Below are positions 1 through 7,282 of a stretch of DNA of 35,109 nucleotides, one piece after another; positions within the stretch are counted from its first letter, which is position 1; the number at the start of each line of letters is the position of its first letter. The DNA lies in assembly GCA_947452315.1 (NCBI GenBank), contig CANGCX010000018.1, forward strand, positions 1 to 35,109. The letters run 5' to 3'. Below the pieces are notes generated by a model. That model was not told the DNA's origin. It did no database searches and saw only the letters and a program-made list of their open reading frames with translations. This DNA is from Opitutia bacterium (GTDB taxonomy: Bacteria > Verrucomicrobiota > Verrucomicrobiia > Opitutales > Opitutaceae). Position numbers and translations under genes: made by a program.

Positions 1-113
1 AGAATATAATGTCGGCAGGACTTGCCGCCACTGTCCGTGGAGGAGCTTCAGGCTCCGGTGAAGCGGGAACCACCCCTCAACGCTCCCGCCTGCTTCGCAG
101 GCGGGCTGCTTAA
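1..113 (+). CDS. tnpB: TnpB (IS200/IS605-type RNA-guided nuclease), C-terminal end only
   Basis: The first 113 bases read in the +3 frame as the last 36 residues of a TnpB protein, beginning NIMSAGLAATVRGG and ending at a TAA at 111-113. The pattern N-I-x-x-A-G-x-A followed by a Gly/Ser/Glu-rich tail is the usual TnpB ending just after the final RuvC motif (D-x-N-A-A-x-N-I). The catalytic part lies upstream of the window, so activity cannot be judged. TnpB proteins are RNA-guided DNA nucleases carried by IS200/IS605 and IS607 elements, and their coding 3' end normally overlaps the guide RNA scaffold, as the hairpins here suggest. This is a different subtype from the tnpB at 2957-4528, which lacks this ending. 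Confidence 0.72.
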   Translation, partial: NIMSAGLAATVRGGASGSGEAGTTPQRSRLLRRRAA

Positions 114-150
114 GGGAATCCCGGCTCTTTAGGGCCGGGAGGAGGTCAAG
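42..150 (+). ncRNA. omegaRNA-like scaffold / right end of an IS200/IS605-type element
   Basis: Three clean hairpins follow each other: GGAGC/GCTCC at 42-46 and 52-56; a 9-bp stem CCCGCCTGC/GCAGGCGGG at 85-93 and 97-105; and an 8-bp stem with one wobble at 120-127 and 132-139 closed by a TTTA loop. The last stem is followed by GGAGGTCAAG ending at 150. A GC-rich terminal hairpin followed by a TCAA-type sequence is the known shape of right ends in tnpB-carrying IS200/IS605 elements, and in those families the same segment is the 3' part of the omegaRNA, with the guide being the flanking DNA. By that reading the element ends near 149-150 and the guide would begin at about 150-151. The exact end is inferred. 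Confidence 0.6.
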
Positions 151-210
151 CTTAAGTTTCTGGCGCGTTTGGCGACGCTGCGCAAAGCGTCAGAAGTCTG
201 CTTAGGGGAC

Positions 211-244
211 ACAAAAAACCCGCCGGTTTTTTGAGCCGGCGGGT
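211..244 (-). terminator. Rho-independent terminator of the TonB-receptor gene
   Basis: A perfect 9-bp GC-rich stem (ACCCGCCGG at 218-226, CCGGCGGGT at 236-244) is followed on the minus strand by a run of six T (complement of A213-A218). It lies 23 bp beyond the stop codon of the receptor gene, in the right orientation. The sequence just past the T run, GTGTCC, is also found after the efp terminator. Confidence 0.88.
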
Positions 245-267
245 CGAAGGTTGAAGCGGGTTAGGGC

Positions 268-2658
268 TTAGCGTTTGCCGCCCGTGTGCGTGATCGTGTA
301 GGTGAAGAACACGGAGCGGAGATCGCCCGGAATCTTGTTCGCGCGGAGGTAATCGAGGTTAAACGCGTTGTTGATATTAACCGCGAAGGTGTGGTCGAAG
401 CGCGAGCCGGCTCCGGCGTAACGGTAGCGTGCGCCGAAGTTCCATAGCGTGTAAGAGGGCGTGCGCAGGTGCCACTGGTTGGTGGAGCGGGTGACGACGA
501 GTGCGCCGTTGACGCGGGCGAGGGTATCACCGGCGTTGGGGGCTTCCGTCGGGGTGGAGGCAACGTAGGTGAAGTTGACGTTGGTGGAGAAGCCCTTGAG
601 TGCGGCGTGTGAGGGCGTGTATTTCAGATAAGCACCACCGTTTTCAGGCGAGATGCCGTTCACGCGGCGACCGACAGCTTCCGGGAAGGCGGAACCGAAG
701 TTAGTGTAGATGGAGTAAACATTACCCCAGCTACCGCCCGCGTTGATTTCGTTGGTGATGTTGTAGTTCACGTCCAATTCGTAACCGCGCACGAGTTGAT
801 CGCCGTCGCGGCGGGTGACGGAGACGTAGGTGCCGGAACCGGGAGGGGTTTCGACCGAGTCGCTCACGGAGACGTTTTTACGCGTGGCGTAGAAACCACT
901 GACGGTGAAGCTCAGGCGATCCTCAAGGAAGGCGCCCTTGAAGCCGTAATCGTAGCCCTTGGCGGTTTCGGCGGCGTAATCTGAAAGCGCGACCGTCGCG
1001 GTGGCATCGGATTGGGGCACGAAATAGCTTTCGCTGTAATTGGCGAAGAGGCGTAGATTTTGGGTGAGTTTATAGTTCACGCCTAAGTTTGGTTTCGCTC
1101 CGGATTGCATCGATTTGTCGAGCAATTGGCCAGGGGCGTAGCCCGCGGGAGGAGCGGTGAAGTCGCGGTGGCGGAAGCGCACGGAATCCATGCGCGCGCC
1201 GGCGTAGGCGAGAAGGGCGCCATTGAAGAGGGCGGTTTGTTGACGGATCAGGCCGCCGACGACGGAGACGCGTTGTTTACGAATGCGTGTGGAAACGCCC
1301 TTGGAGCCGTCGAACGACTTGGTGAAGTAGTTGATTGGGCTGATGGGTTCGAGGGTGTTTGGATCGAGAGTGACGGTGCGGGCTGCGGTGCTCCAAGCAA
1401 CGAGGTCAGGATCGGTAGCAGCTGCGTAGCTGCGGGATGGATCCCAGCGGTAATAATCGTTGAAGTCGATGGCCGCAAGGGTGCGGTGCTCGATCTTGCG
1501 GTTGTTGGTCCAGTAGTGAGCGAGGAGGTCGCTTTGGACGCCACCGCCGTCTTCGATGATCTGGCCTTTGCTGGGCACGGCGCCGCGGACGACCGTGATG
1601 GGCGTGCCGGCGACCGCAGGGTTGATATTAACGGTCGGCCAGCTGTTGTTGGAATTATAATCCCAGCGGCGGGCGAGGTAATAGTTGCCGGAGGCGCGAA
1701 CGCTGAAGATATCGTTCAAGCGCTTGTCGTAGTTGGTGGTGTAGCTGCTGGCGCCGCGGTTAAGTTCGCTGGTCGGGCCGTAGGCGTTCCAGTTACGAGC
1801 GAGAGCACGGGCATAGCCGACGATTTGGTCGTCGGTGGTAGCGGCGGTGCCTTTCTGGTCGTTGATGAGCGGGGCAACACTGTTGGGCGAGTGGCGCTGT
1901 TGGAGGAGATATTCAGCGGAGACGAGCAGGTTGGCGCCGTTGTCGAAGGTGTGCTTCACGGCCGCGTAGTATTCGAAATTACGGTTGCGCGCGTAGGGCT
2001 GGCCGAAGTCACGCTGATATTGGCTAAGGGTCAGGATGTAGTAGGTCTTGGGTAAAATTTTGACCGGACCGGTGGCTTCCAACGTGATGCGTTGGGTGCC
2101 GTAATCGCCGAAGTTGTAGCTCAGTTTCTCAGACTGACGATCCTTGGGGGCTTTGGAGATCATGTTGACCATGCCACCAGGGGAGCTGCGGCCGTAGATG
2201 GCAGCGTTGGAGCCCTTGATGATTTCCATGCGGTCGATGTTGCTCGAGCCGTAGCGACCGAGACGGAAGAAGCCGTCGCGCAATTGATAGGTGGAGGCGA
2301 AACCGCGCAGATTGAAGCTACCGCCGATGTCTAGGCCGGTGAAGCTACCGATTTGCACGATGTTGTCGGCGAGTTCGAAGATACCGAAGTCTTCGAGAAA
2401 CTCGCTGGTAAGCATGTTCACGGTGTAGGGCAGGTCGACGATCTTGGTCGCCACGCGCGAACCAGTCATCGTTTCCGAAGGAGCGTAACCGCGATTCGGG
2501 TCGGCTTTGACGGAAAACTCAGATAGTTGGATAACTTCACCGGCATTTTTTTGCGGTGCAGGCGTGGGGGCCGTTTGGGCCAACGCGCTGGGTAGGGCGC
2601 TCAGTAAAATCGCGGCAGTAACTGCGATTAGGGATTTAGCAGACAGGGATCGGTTCAT
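268..2658 (-). CDS. TonB-dependent outer-membrane receptor
   Basis: A 796-residue outer-membrane receptor for energised uptake of a bulky substrate such as a siderophore or complex nutrient; the substrate cannot be told from sequence. The chosen ATG at 2658 gives a typical signal peptide (basic MNRSLSAK, hydrophobic core, SALAQ cleavage region). A linker with a TonB-box-like stretch (VIQLSEFSV) follows, then the plug domain (GSRVATKIVDLP, LRGFAS, DRMEIIKGSNAAIYG, GGMVNMISK), then a long beta-barrel with alternating aromatic strands such as FANYSESY. The barrel ends ...TYTITHTGGKR rather than in the terminal Phe/Tyr most receptors use for BAM recognition. An upstream in-frame start at 2742 would place 28 non-signal residues ahead of the signal peptide and is rejected. 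The gene is monocistronic, between the terminator at 211-244 and the IS607 element. Opitutaceae genomes carry many paralogues of this kind. Confidence 0.93.
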   Translation of the reverse strand: MNRSLSAKSLIAVTAAILLSALPSALAQTAPTPAPQKNAGEVIQLSEFSVKADPNRGYAPSETMTGSRVATKIVDLPYTVNMLTSEFLEDFGIFELADNIVQIGSFTGLDIGGSFNLRGFASTYQLRDGFFRLGRYGSSNIDRMEIIKGSNAAIYGRSSPGGMVNMISKAPKDRQSEKLSYNFGDYGTQRITLEATGPVKILPKTYYILTLSQYQRDFGQPYARNRNFEYYAAVKHTFDNGANLLVSAEYLLQQRHSPNSVAPLINDQKGTAATTDDQIVGYARALARNWNAYGPTSELNRGASSYTTNYDKRLNDIFSVRASGNYYLARRWDYNSNNSWPTVNINPAVAGTPITVVRGAVPSKGQIIEDGGGVQSDLLAHYWTNNRKIEHRTLAAIDFNDYYRWDPSRSYAAATDPDLVAWSTAARTVTLDPNTLEPISPINYFTKSFDGSKGVSTRIRKQRVSVVGGLIRQQTALFNGALLAYAGARMDSVRFRHRDFTAPPAGYAPGQLLDKSMQSGAKPNLGVNYKLTQNLRLFANYSESYFVPQSDATATVALSDYAAETAKGYDYGFKGAFLEDRLSFTVSGFYATRKNVSVSDSVETPPGSGTYVSVTRRDGDQLVRGYELDVNYNITNEINAGGSWGNVYSIYTNFGSAFPEAVGRRVNGISPENGGAYLKYTPSHAALKGFSTNVNFTYVASTPTEAPNAGDTLARVNGALVVTRSTNQWHLRTPSYTLWNFGARYRYAGAGSRFDHTFAVNINNAFNLDYLRANKIPGDLRSVFFTYTITHTGGKR

Positions 2659-2759
2659 CGTAGGGTTTGGTGTGAAGGGGATGAGCATGGGGGTAATACT
2701 CGGGGGTGCAAGCCGACTTTGAGTCCATACCAGGAGTGGCATTTTAAGTCACTTTCACC

Positions 2760-2960
2760 GTGATAAATCGGGTGAACCAAAATATACGTCCCGACGACCT
2801 GCCCTCTGACGTGCTGGCATATTTGGAGTCGGTGCCGCCAGCTACGCCTGAAATGGCTGCATGGGTGGCTGCAGCCTACCACGCTCTCAAGGCCGACCGT
2901 TCCTTAAACCATAGGCGTTTATCGCAAGGCTTTTTAGGCCAGTTGCGAGTAACGCGCTAA
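2760..2960 (+). CDS. Possible small hypothetical protein or 5' gene fragment beside the IS607 element
   Basis: A 66-codon frame with a GTG start lies between the receptor gene (divergent) and the IS607 tnpB (convergent, overlapping by 4 bp). Its middle part (DDLPSDVLAYLESVPPATPE, then MAAWVAAAYHALKADR) has natural-looking composition and codon choice, but the last 20 residues read like non-coding sequence. It may be the front of a host gene broken by the element. I recognise no family. It equally could be chance, since GC-rich DNA yields such frames easily. Confidence 0.25.
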   Translation: MINRVNQNIRPDDLPSDVLAYLESVPPATPEMAAWVAAAYHALKADRSLNHRRLSQGFLGQLRVTR

Positions 2961-4528
2961 GCGCCGCGCGAACAGTGTTCGCGGCTAGCCTGCGGAGTCG
3001 CACCGCGGGTCAAGGCGCCCGGATTGGGCGTCGCGCAATCAGCACGGCAGGGACTGCCGTTGGGTGAATGCGGATCAAAGCCTAAGCTTCGGCCTGTCAG
3101 GGGCTGTAAGCCCCGGCTTCCTTTCGGTTGGGTGGATAAACGGCGGCGTGGCTGCCGGGCTTTGGCCCAGAGCCGCCAGTTGTGCCAGACGTGCCGGGTG
3201 CGATTCCTTGCAGGTAGCACCCGGGCGGTGCCGGCAGAACGAGTCCGCAGTTTTTCTCCAAAATTGAGGGCGCGACGCGCAATCACGGCGGCAGCGGCGC
3301 GATGCACGGACAGGCCGTAGCCGTCGGCAAATTTACCCCGGCCGATGACCGAGGTGAACGCTGGATTGACCGGCAACAATCCGATGCCGTCTCGCGCACA
3401 CCGCCCTTGCATGATCCGAGCGAAAGCCGCGTAAGCGAACGCGGACAGCATCCGGTTGCCAGCCGCACCCCGGCCCTGTTTTTTCGCCTCCGCAAAATCG
3501 AGCCGCTCGATGGCGACCGGAACACCGTGCGCCAAAGCATAACGGGCGACCACCCGCACTGCATCCCCGATGGCCGCCTGCACTTGGGCTTGGTCGCGAT
3601 CCTCGATCTGCCACGGCACTTCGAAGTGATCGGCAATGTTGCCGCTGCGATCAATCCGCGTGACCGCCAACCCCCACGGGTTCAGATCCACGCCGACACC
3701 GCCATTGCGCGGGTCGGTGAGGACCGGTGCGGTCGCGGTCGCGAACGACGCATAAACATACCAGCGATCATCCCGGCGGAGGAACCGGTAGCTGACGGCA
3801 TCGCACCGCTCCACCTCAGCGCCTTTGCGCGGACCCCGCTGCACCCTTTGCACCTTGGGGATCAGTGCAGCCAAGAGATCGGCTTGACGATAGGCGAAGA
3901 CGACGGGAATCGCCACGGTACCTCCGCCCAGCGCACCGGGTAGCCGGAGGTGGAGTTGCCCGTCGCGGTATTGGCAGGATTGGTTGCCGCAGGTTTCGTC
4001 GGACGAGCCCAAAACGAAGAACCCAGCTGCGCGTTTTGCCCGCCACTGCTCGAGCCATGCAGCGTGCGAGGCGTGCCCGTTGGCTTGCAGATTAAACTGT
4101 TCTCGAAACAGCGCGCGGGAGCCAAAGCAGATGGCGGGAATCTTGGCCGCGAGTTCGGTTTCCAGCCGACGCAGCCGGGCCGTGAGTAGCGCCAGACGGC
4201 GCTGCTTGTGGTGCTGTGCTAACGGGCGCTTGAGTTTCGTGAGCGCGAGCGCGCACTTCTCGATTTGGCTCCGGGTCGTCGCAACGTTGCGCTCGCGTGC
4301 GGCCCGCCACGCCTCCACCCGCGCCTGCAACTGGTTGTGGACGCCGTTAAATTGCCGGGCGGTGATCTCGTGCTCGGCCACGAACCGGCGCTTGGCCGCA
4401 GCGACGCTCTCAGTCTTCACGTAAAGCGCCACGAACAGCAACCGCTCCAGCCGAGCAAACAGTTGCGCATACCGGGCCAACACCGGCTCCAGCGCGCGGT
4501 CTTTTAATTTGGCGCTGATCGTGATCAT
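2957..4528 (-). CDS. tnpB: TnpB-like protein of an IS607-type element (variant RuvC site)
   Basis: A 523-residue TnpB-family protein. The start chosen is ATG at 4528, which overlaps the tnpA stop as ATGA; an in-frame start 33 codons upstream would lie inside tnpA. The N-terminal half (to ~residue 160) is rich in Arg/Lys/Leu helices, as expected for RNA and DNA binding. RuvC motif I is GVDLNPWGLAV (Asp ~281) and motif II is AIERLDFAEAKK (Glu ~341). The usual zinc finger (two CxxC pairs) and the final DxNAAxN motif are absent; instead the protein has NPAFTSVIGRGKFADGYGLS followed by VHRAAAAVIARRALNFGEKL. From memory this matches a known branch of IS607/IS605-associated TnpB proteins (NPA.TS.IGR, YGLS.H.AAA.VI.RR). 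Whether it cuts DNA is uncertain because the third acidic residue is not where it normally sits. The C-terminal ~100 residues overlap a hairpin-rich segment that may encode the guide RNA scaffold. Confidence 0.85.
   Translation of the reverse strand: MITISAKLKDRALEPVLARYAQLFARLERLLFVALYVKTESVAAAKRRFVAEHEITARQFNGVHNQLQARVEAWRAARERNVATTRSQIEKCALALTKLKRPLAQHHKQRRLALLTARLRRLETELAAKIPAICFGSRALFREQFNLQANGHASHAAWLEQWRAKRAAGFFVLGSSDETCGNQSCQYRDGQLHLRLPGALGGGTVAIPVVFAYRQADLLAALIPKVQRVQRGPRKGAEVERCDAVSYRFLRRDDRWYVYASFATATAPVLTDPRNGGVGVDLNPWGLAVTRIDRSGNIADHFEVPWQIEDRDQAQVQAAIGDAVRVVARYALAHGVPVAIERLDFAEAKKQGRGAAGNRMLSAFAYAAFARIMQGRCARDGIGLLPVNPAFTSVIGRGKFADGYGLSVHRAAAAVIARRALNFGEKLRTRSAGTARVLPARNRTRHVWHNWRLWAKARQPRRRLSTQPKGSRGLQPLTGRSLGFDPHSPNGSPCRADCATPNPGALTRGATPQASREHCSRGA
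2960..3125 (-). ncRNA. Candidate guide-RNA scaffold / right end of the IS607-type element
   Basis: The 3' end of tnpB contains a run of stem-loops: GGGGCT/AGCCCC at 3100-3105 and 3109-3114; ACGGCAG/CTGCCGT at 3044-3050 and 3054-3060 (7 bp, 3-nt loop); CGCCC/GGGCG at 3016-3020 and 3026-3030; and CGCGAAC/GTTCGCG at 2967-2973 and 2977-2983. TnpB elements encode their omegaRNA across the tnpB 3' end and the element's right end, so this is the expected place. Both ends of the RNA, and the element boundary, are not visible from sequence alone. The stems would be paired on either strand; the minus strand is assigned from tnpB. Confidence 0.4.
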
Positions 4529-5118
4529 GGCCCAGGTGATGGGGATGTGGATGGGTCCTGCTGTAAACTCGCGAGCGCTCGGGCCGCTCGATTCTTCGCC
4601 GAACGGCGACCATACAGCCGCGCGCACATACTGGTGAGCACCGCGATCACGTCTTGGACCAAATCGTCTTTGCGTTCGGCTTCGTCCACGACCAGCAGTT
4701 TGCGGCCGTCCGCCGCCAGCGCCGCCTCGAGGTATTCTGCGCCGAAACGCATCAACCGGTCGCGGTGCTCCACCACAATGACCCCGACCTTGGGATTGCG
4801 CAGTAGCCCCATCAATCCTCGCCGGTGGCCGTTAAGGCCGCTGCCGACTTCCGCCGCCGTCGCGATCACGTTGAGCCCGTTGGCCGCCGCGTACACCGCC
4901 AGCCGCCCCAGTTGCCCTTCAAGGTCTTTCTTTTGGTCGGAAGACGATACCCGGGCATAGAGAGCCACGCCGCGCCCGGCCGTGTGCGCGGGCGCATCCA
5001 CGAGCACCGTCCCGGTCTTAAGCTGCCGGGCCGGCACCGGCAACTTGCCCGTCTTCCACAACCGCCACGCGGTTTGATAATGTAGGCCCTCTTGGGCCGC
5101 CCAAGCGCTCAGCTTCAA
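4525..5118 (-). CDS. tnpA: IS607-family serine recombinase (transposase)
   Basis: A 197-residue recombinase that catalyses IS607 transposition. The N-terminus (KLSAWAAQEGLHYQTAWRLW) is a MerR-like helix-turn-helix, placed before the catalytic domain as in IS607 rather than after it as in resolvases. The catalytic motif YARVSSSDQKKDL contains the nucleophile Ser58, followed by EVGSGLNGHRRGL and VEHRDRLMRFG, all typical. The start is TTG at 5118, chosen because it gives the family N-terminus and has an AAGGGGG ribosome-binding site 5 bp upstream, one of the few clear SD sites in the window. The stop overlaps the tnpB ATG (ATGA), implying translational coupling. Length is normal for the family (about 190-215). 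Confidence 0.92.
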   Translation of the reverse strand: MKLSAWAAQEGLHYQTAWRLWKTGKLPVPARQLKTGTVLVDAPAHTAGRGVALYARVSSSDQKKDLEGQLGRLAVYAAANGLNVIATAAEVGSGLNGHRRGLMGLLRNPKVGVIVVEHRDRLMRFGAEYLEAALAADGRKLLVVDEAERKDDLVQDVIAVLTSMCARLYGRRSAKNRAARALASLQQDPSTSPSPGP

Positions 5119-5311
5119 CTAAGCCCCCTTGGCTTCGCTGTAACCTCAAGGAATACTATGCCAATCACCGCTCGCTCGAGGCAACCGACCAAACTTTCGA
5201 TTTCGCCGCAGGTGGGTCTCTTTTGAAGATTCATGATTAATGCTTCATGGCGTCTTTTCGCATGATTAAATCAATACGAATATATACATATAATGATATT
5301 ATTGGGAGCAG
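5119..5311. other. AT-rich spacer between the IS607 element and pgm, with a direct repeat
   Basis: The interval holds the left end of the IS607 element and the 3' flank of pgm. It turns sharply AT-rich from about 5225 (for example the run at 5270-5300). CATGATTAA occurs twice, at 5232-5240 and 5261-5269, 29 bp apart start to start. No gene or convincing terminator for pgm is visible. Confidence 0.5.
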
Positions 5312-7264
5312 TTAGCAACCCTCGGCGCGAGCCTTAGCGTCGGCCTCGATAAGCTTGATCAAGGCATCAAGCGTGGTGCGGACCTTGGCCTTCACCGCGG
5401 ACAAGCCAGCAGGGCTGGCGACCTTCTCATTTGCGAAGAGATAAAACTTCATCTTGGGCTCAGTGCCACTACCGCGAGCGGCAAAGCTATAGCCATTGGC
5501 GAGTGTAACGAGGTAGAGATCTTGCTTGGGAATCAGTTCGCCATCGGCATCACGGATATCCTCGCGACCAAAATCTTGGAATTTAGCCACCGCAACATCG
5601 CCAAATTTCTGAGGAGGCTGCGCTCGATAGGTGTCGAGGATACGCTTGATCTTAGCATTACCACTCGCGCCTTCGTAATACAGGTTGATGACTCCCTCTA
5701 AATAAAAACCGCAACGCAGGAAAATCTCATCAAGATACTCCGGCACCGTGAGCCCGCGACTCTTAACCCATGCGCAGACTTCGGCAAACATGAGACACGC
5801 TGCATTACCGTCTTTGTCGCGCAGGAAATCGTTGGGCAGATAACCGTAACTCTCCTCCGTGCCGAACGCGTAAAACGTGCTGTGTTGCAGCAGCAACTTC
5901 GCGCGCTGCGCCAGCGGCAGCGCCTCGTAATCGAAGCCCGCAGGCTGCGTCGCGCGCAGTTGGTTTTCGTAGCCGCGCATCTTGGCGGCGATCCACTTAA
6001 AGCCGGTGAGCGTGTTAATAACTTTCACGCCATGCGCCCGACCAATCGCGTCTTGGAGCTGCGTCGTAACAAACGTTTTGATGATGCAAGCGCGATCCGA
6101 GCCCGCAGCCGGAATCCAACCACGCTCTTTATATTTAGTAAGGCGATAATCAGTGAGCAACGCACCAATTTGATTACCCGTAAGAAGTTCCATTTTACCG
6201 GCGCGATTACGCACCGCTACACCCATGCGGTCAGCATCAGGATCAGTAGCGAGTACGACATCACAATTTTCGCGTTCGGCGAGCGCAACGGCGAGGGCTA
6301 AGGCTTCGGCGTTCTCGGGGTTAGGGGATTTTACGGTTGGGAAATTTGCATCGAAATTTAATTGGGCCAGTACCGGTTTAACTTCACAACCCGCGTGGAT
6401 AAGTAGCGGGATGGAGTGTACCGAGCCGGTCGCGTGAATATTGGTGAAAGCGATTTTTAATTTCGTCTGCTGCAGGACACGCGGATCGATCACGGCTTGA
6501 GCGGCCACTTCTAGGTAAGCATCGTCCGCATCACGACCGAGTGTGGTCACGCCGGATAAATCCGTAGCCAAAAAGGCCCCGAGCTCAGTAAGAGGCACGG
6601 CGTTCACTTCGGTAACTATGCCTTTGTCGTGCGGCGGGACGACTTGCGCCCCGTCATCGAAATACGCTTTGAAACCGTTATCGTGCGGCGGATTGTGGCT
6701 CGCCGTGATCACGACCCCCGCGTGCGCCTTGAGCCAGCGCACACTGTAGCTCAACTGCGGCGTGGGCCGCGGCCCGTCGAAGATAAATGCTTCGCCCCCG
6801 AGCTTCGTCCAGGTTGAGGCCGCGAGTTCACAAAAATGCCTCGAAAAATGTCGCACGTCATAGGCGATCACGAGACGTGGTTTCGCGGTGATTTGTTGCG
6901 ACACGAGGTGTTTTTTGGTGTAGCGGAAAAGTCCGATCACGGCGCGCGACAACGTAAAATCATTCAGTAAATTACTGCCGATAGCGGCGTGCTCAGGCGA
7001 TCCGGCCGCGTTGCGCGTGCCCGTCTCGGCGGCGGCGTTCACCACGCCGATCGTGCGGCCGCGCATGCCGCCTGTGCCGAATTCGAGATAACGATAAAAC
7101 CGGTCATTCAATTCACTCCACGCCGCTTTGGCGATAAGCTCATCAATGCTATCTTTTGCCCAAGCTGGAAGGCCAGCCGCAAGGAAAGCAGCGATATTTT
7201 CCGCCGTACTCGGCATGAGTTGGCCCGCAGCAGCGGCAGATTGAATTTTAGCGAGAGTGGTCAT
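5312..7264 (-). CDS. Phosphohexomutase (phosphoglucomutase / phosphomannomutase, PGM2-PgcA type)
   Basis: A 650-residue alpha-D-phosphohexomutase interconverting hexose 1- and 6-phosphates in the cytoplasm. All four active-site loops are present in order: the phosphoserine loop VITASHNPPHDNGFKAY, the metal loop ATDPDADRMGVAV, the sugar-recognition loop FGTEESYGYL, and the phosphate-binding loop RGSGTEPKMKFY near the C-terminus. Layout and length resemble PgcA/PGM2 proteins (about 580-620) more than E. coli Pgm (546), with a somewhat longer N-terminus. It begins 18 bp after the UDP-sugar pyrophosphorylase stop, so it is the last gene of an ftsB-pyrophosphorylase-pgm operon. Glucose-1-phosphate made here could feed the upstream UDP-sugar enzyme. 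Sugar preference (glucose or mannose) cannot be decided from sequence. Confidence 0.92.
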   Translation of the reverse strand: MTTLAKIQSAAAAGQLMPSTAENIAAFLAAGLPAWAKDSIDELIAKAAWSELNDRFYRYLEFGTGGMRGRTIGVVNAAAETGTRNAAGSPEHAAIGSNLLNDFTLSRAVIGLFRYTKKHLVSQQITAKPRLVIAYDVRHFSRHFCELAASTWTKLGGEAFIFDGPRPTPQLSYSVRWLKAHAGVVITASHNPPHDNGFKAYFDDGAQVVPPHDKGIVTEVNAVPLTELGAFLATDLSGVTTLGRDADDAYLEVAAQAVIDPRVLQQTKLKIAFTNIHATGSVHSIPLLIHAGCEVKPVLAQLNFDANFPTVKSPNPENAEALALAVALAERENCDVVLATDPDADRMGVAVRNRAGKMELLTGNQIGALLTDYRLTKYKERGWIPAAGSDRACIIKTFVTTQLQDAIGRAHGVKVINTLTGFKWIAAKMRGYENQLRATQPAGFDYEALPLAQRAKLLLQHSTFYAFGTEESYGYLPNDFLRDKDGNAACLMFAEVCAWVKSRGLTVPEYLDEIFLRCGFYLEGVINLYYEGASGNAKIKRILDTYRAQPPQKFGDVAVAKFQDFGREDIRDADGELIPKQDLYLVTLANGYSFAARGSGTEPKMKFYLFANEKVASPAGLSAVKAKVRTTLDALIKLIEADAKARAEGC

Positions 7265-7282
7265 GTCTAAAGTGAAAAATTT

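Larger units (their letters stand above)
2957..5118 (-). mobile_element. IS607-type insertion element (tnpA serine recombinase + tnpB)
   Basis: The coordinates cover the two coding genes; the true ends lie slightly outside, probably within 2880-2957 and 5119-5230, and cannot be fixed because IS607 elements have no conserved inverted repeats and make no target duplication. The gene order (recombinase first, tnpB second, overlapping) is that of IS607. The element sits between a TonB-receptor gene and the pgm operon without breaking either. Both genes are open throughout, so the element looks intact. Confidence 0.8.

Noticed and set aside
1105-2055. A 316-codon open frame on the plus strand opposite the TonB receptor
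   Set aside because: It is the mirror frame of a strongly supported receptor gene; the translation is Val/Gly/Ala-rich with no recognisable domain, a common artefact in GC-rich genes.
2659-2760. A metabolite riboswitch upstream of the TonB receptor
   Set aside because: The leader is too short and shows no B12-, TPP- or other recognisable aptamer core.
3302-3943. A 213-codon plus-strand frame opposite tnpB
   Set aside because: It is antisense to a gene with clear RuvC motifs and has no family features.
1-5118. A composite transposon carrying the TonB receptor between two TnpB elements
   Set aside because: The two tnpB genes belong to different subtypes and the elements use different transposition systems, so they are not paired ends of one unit.
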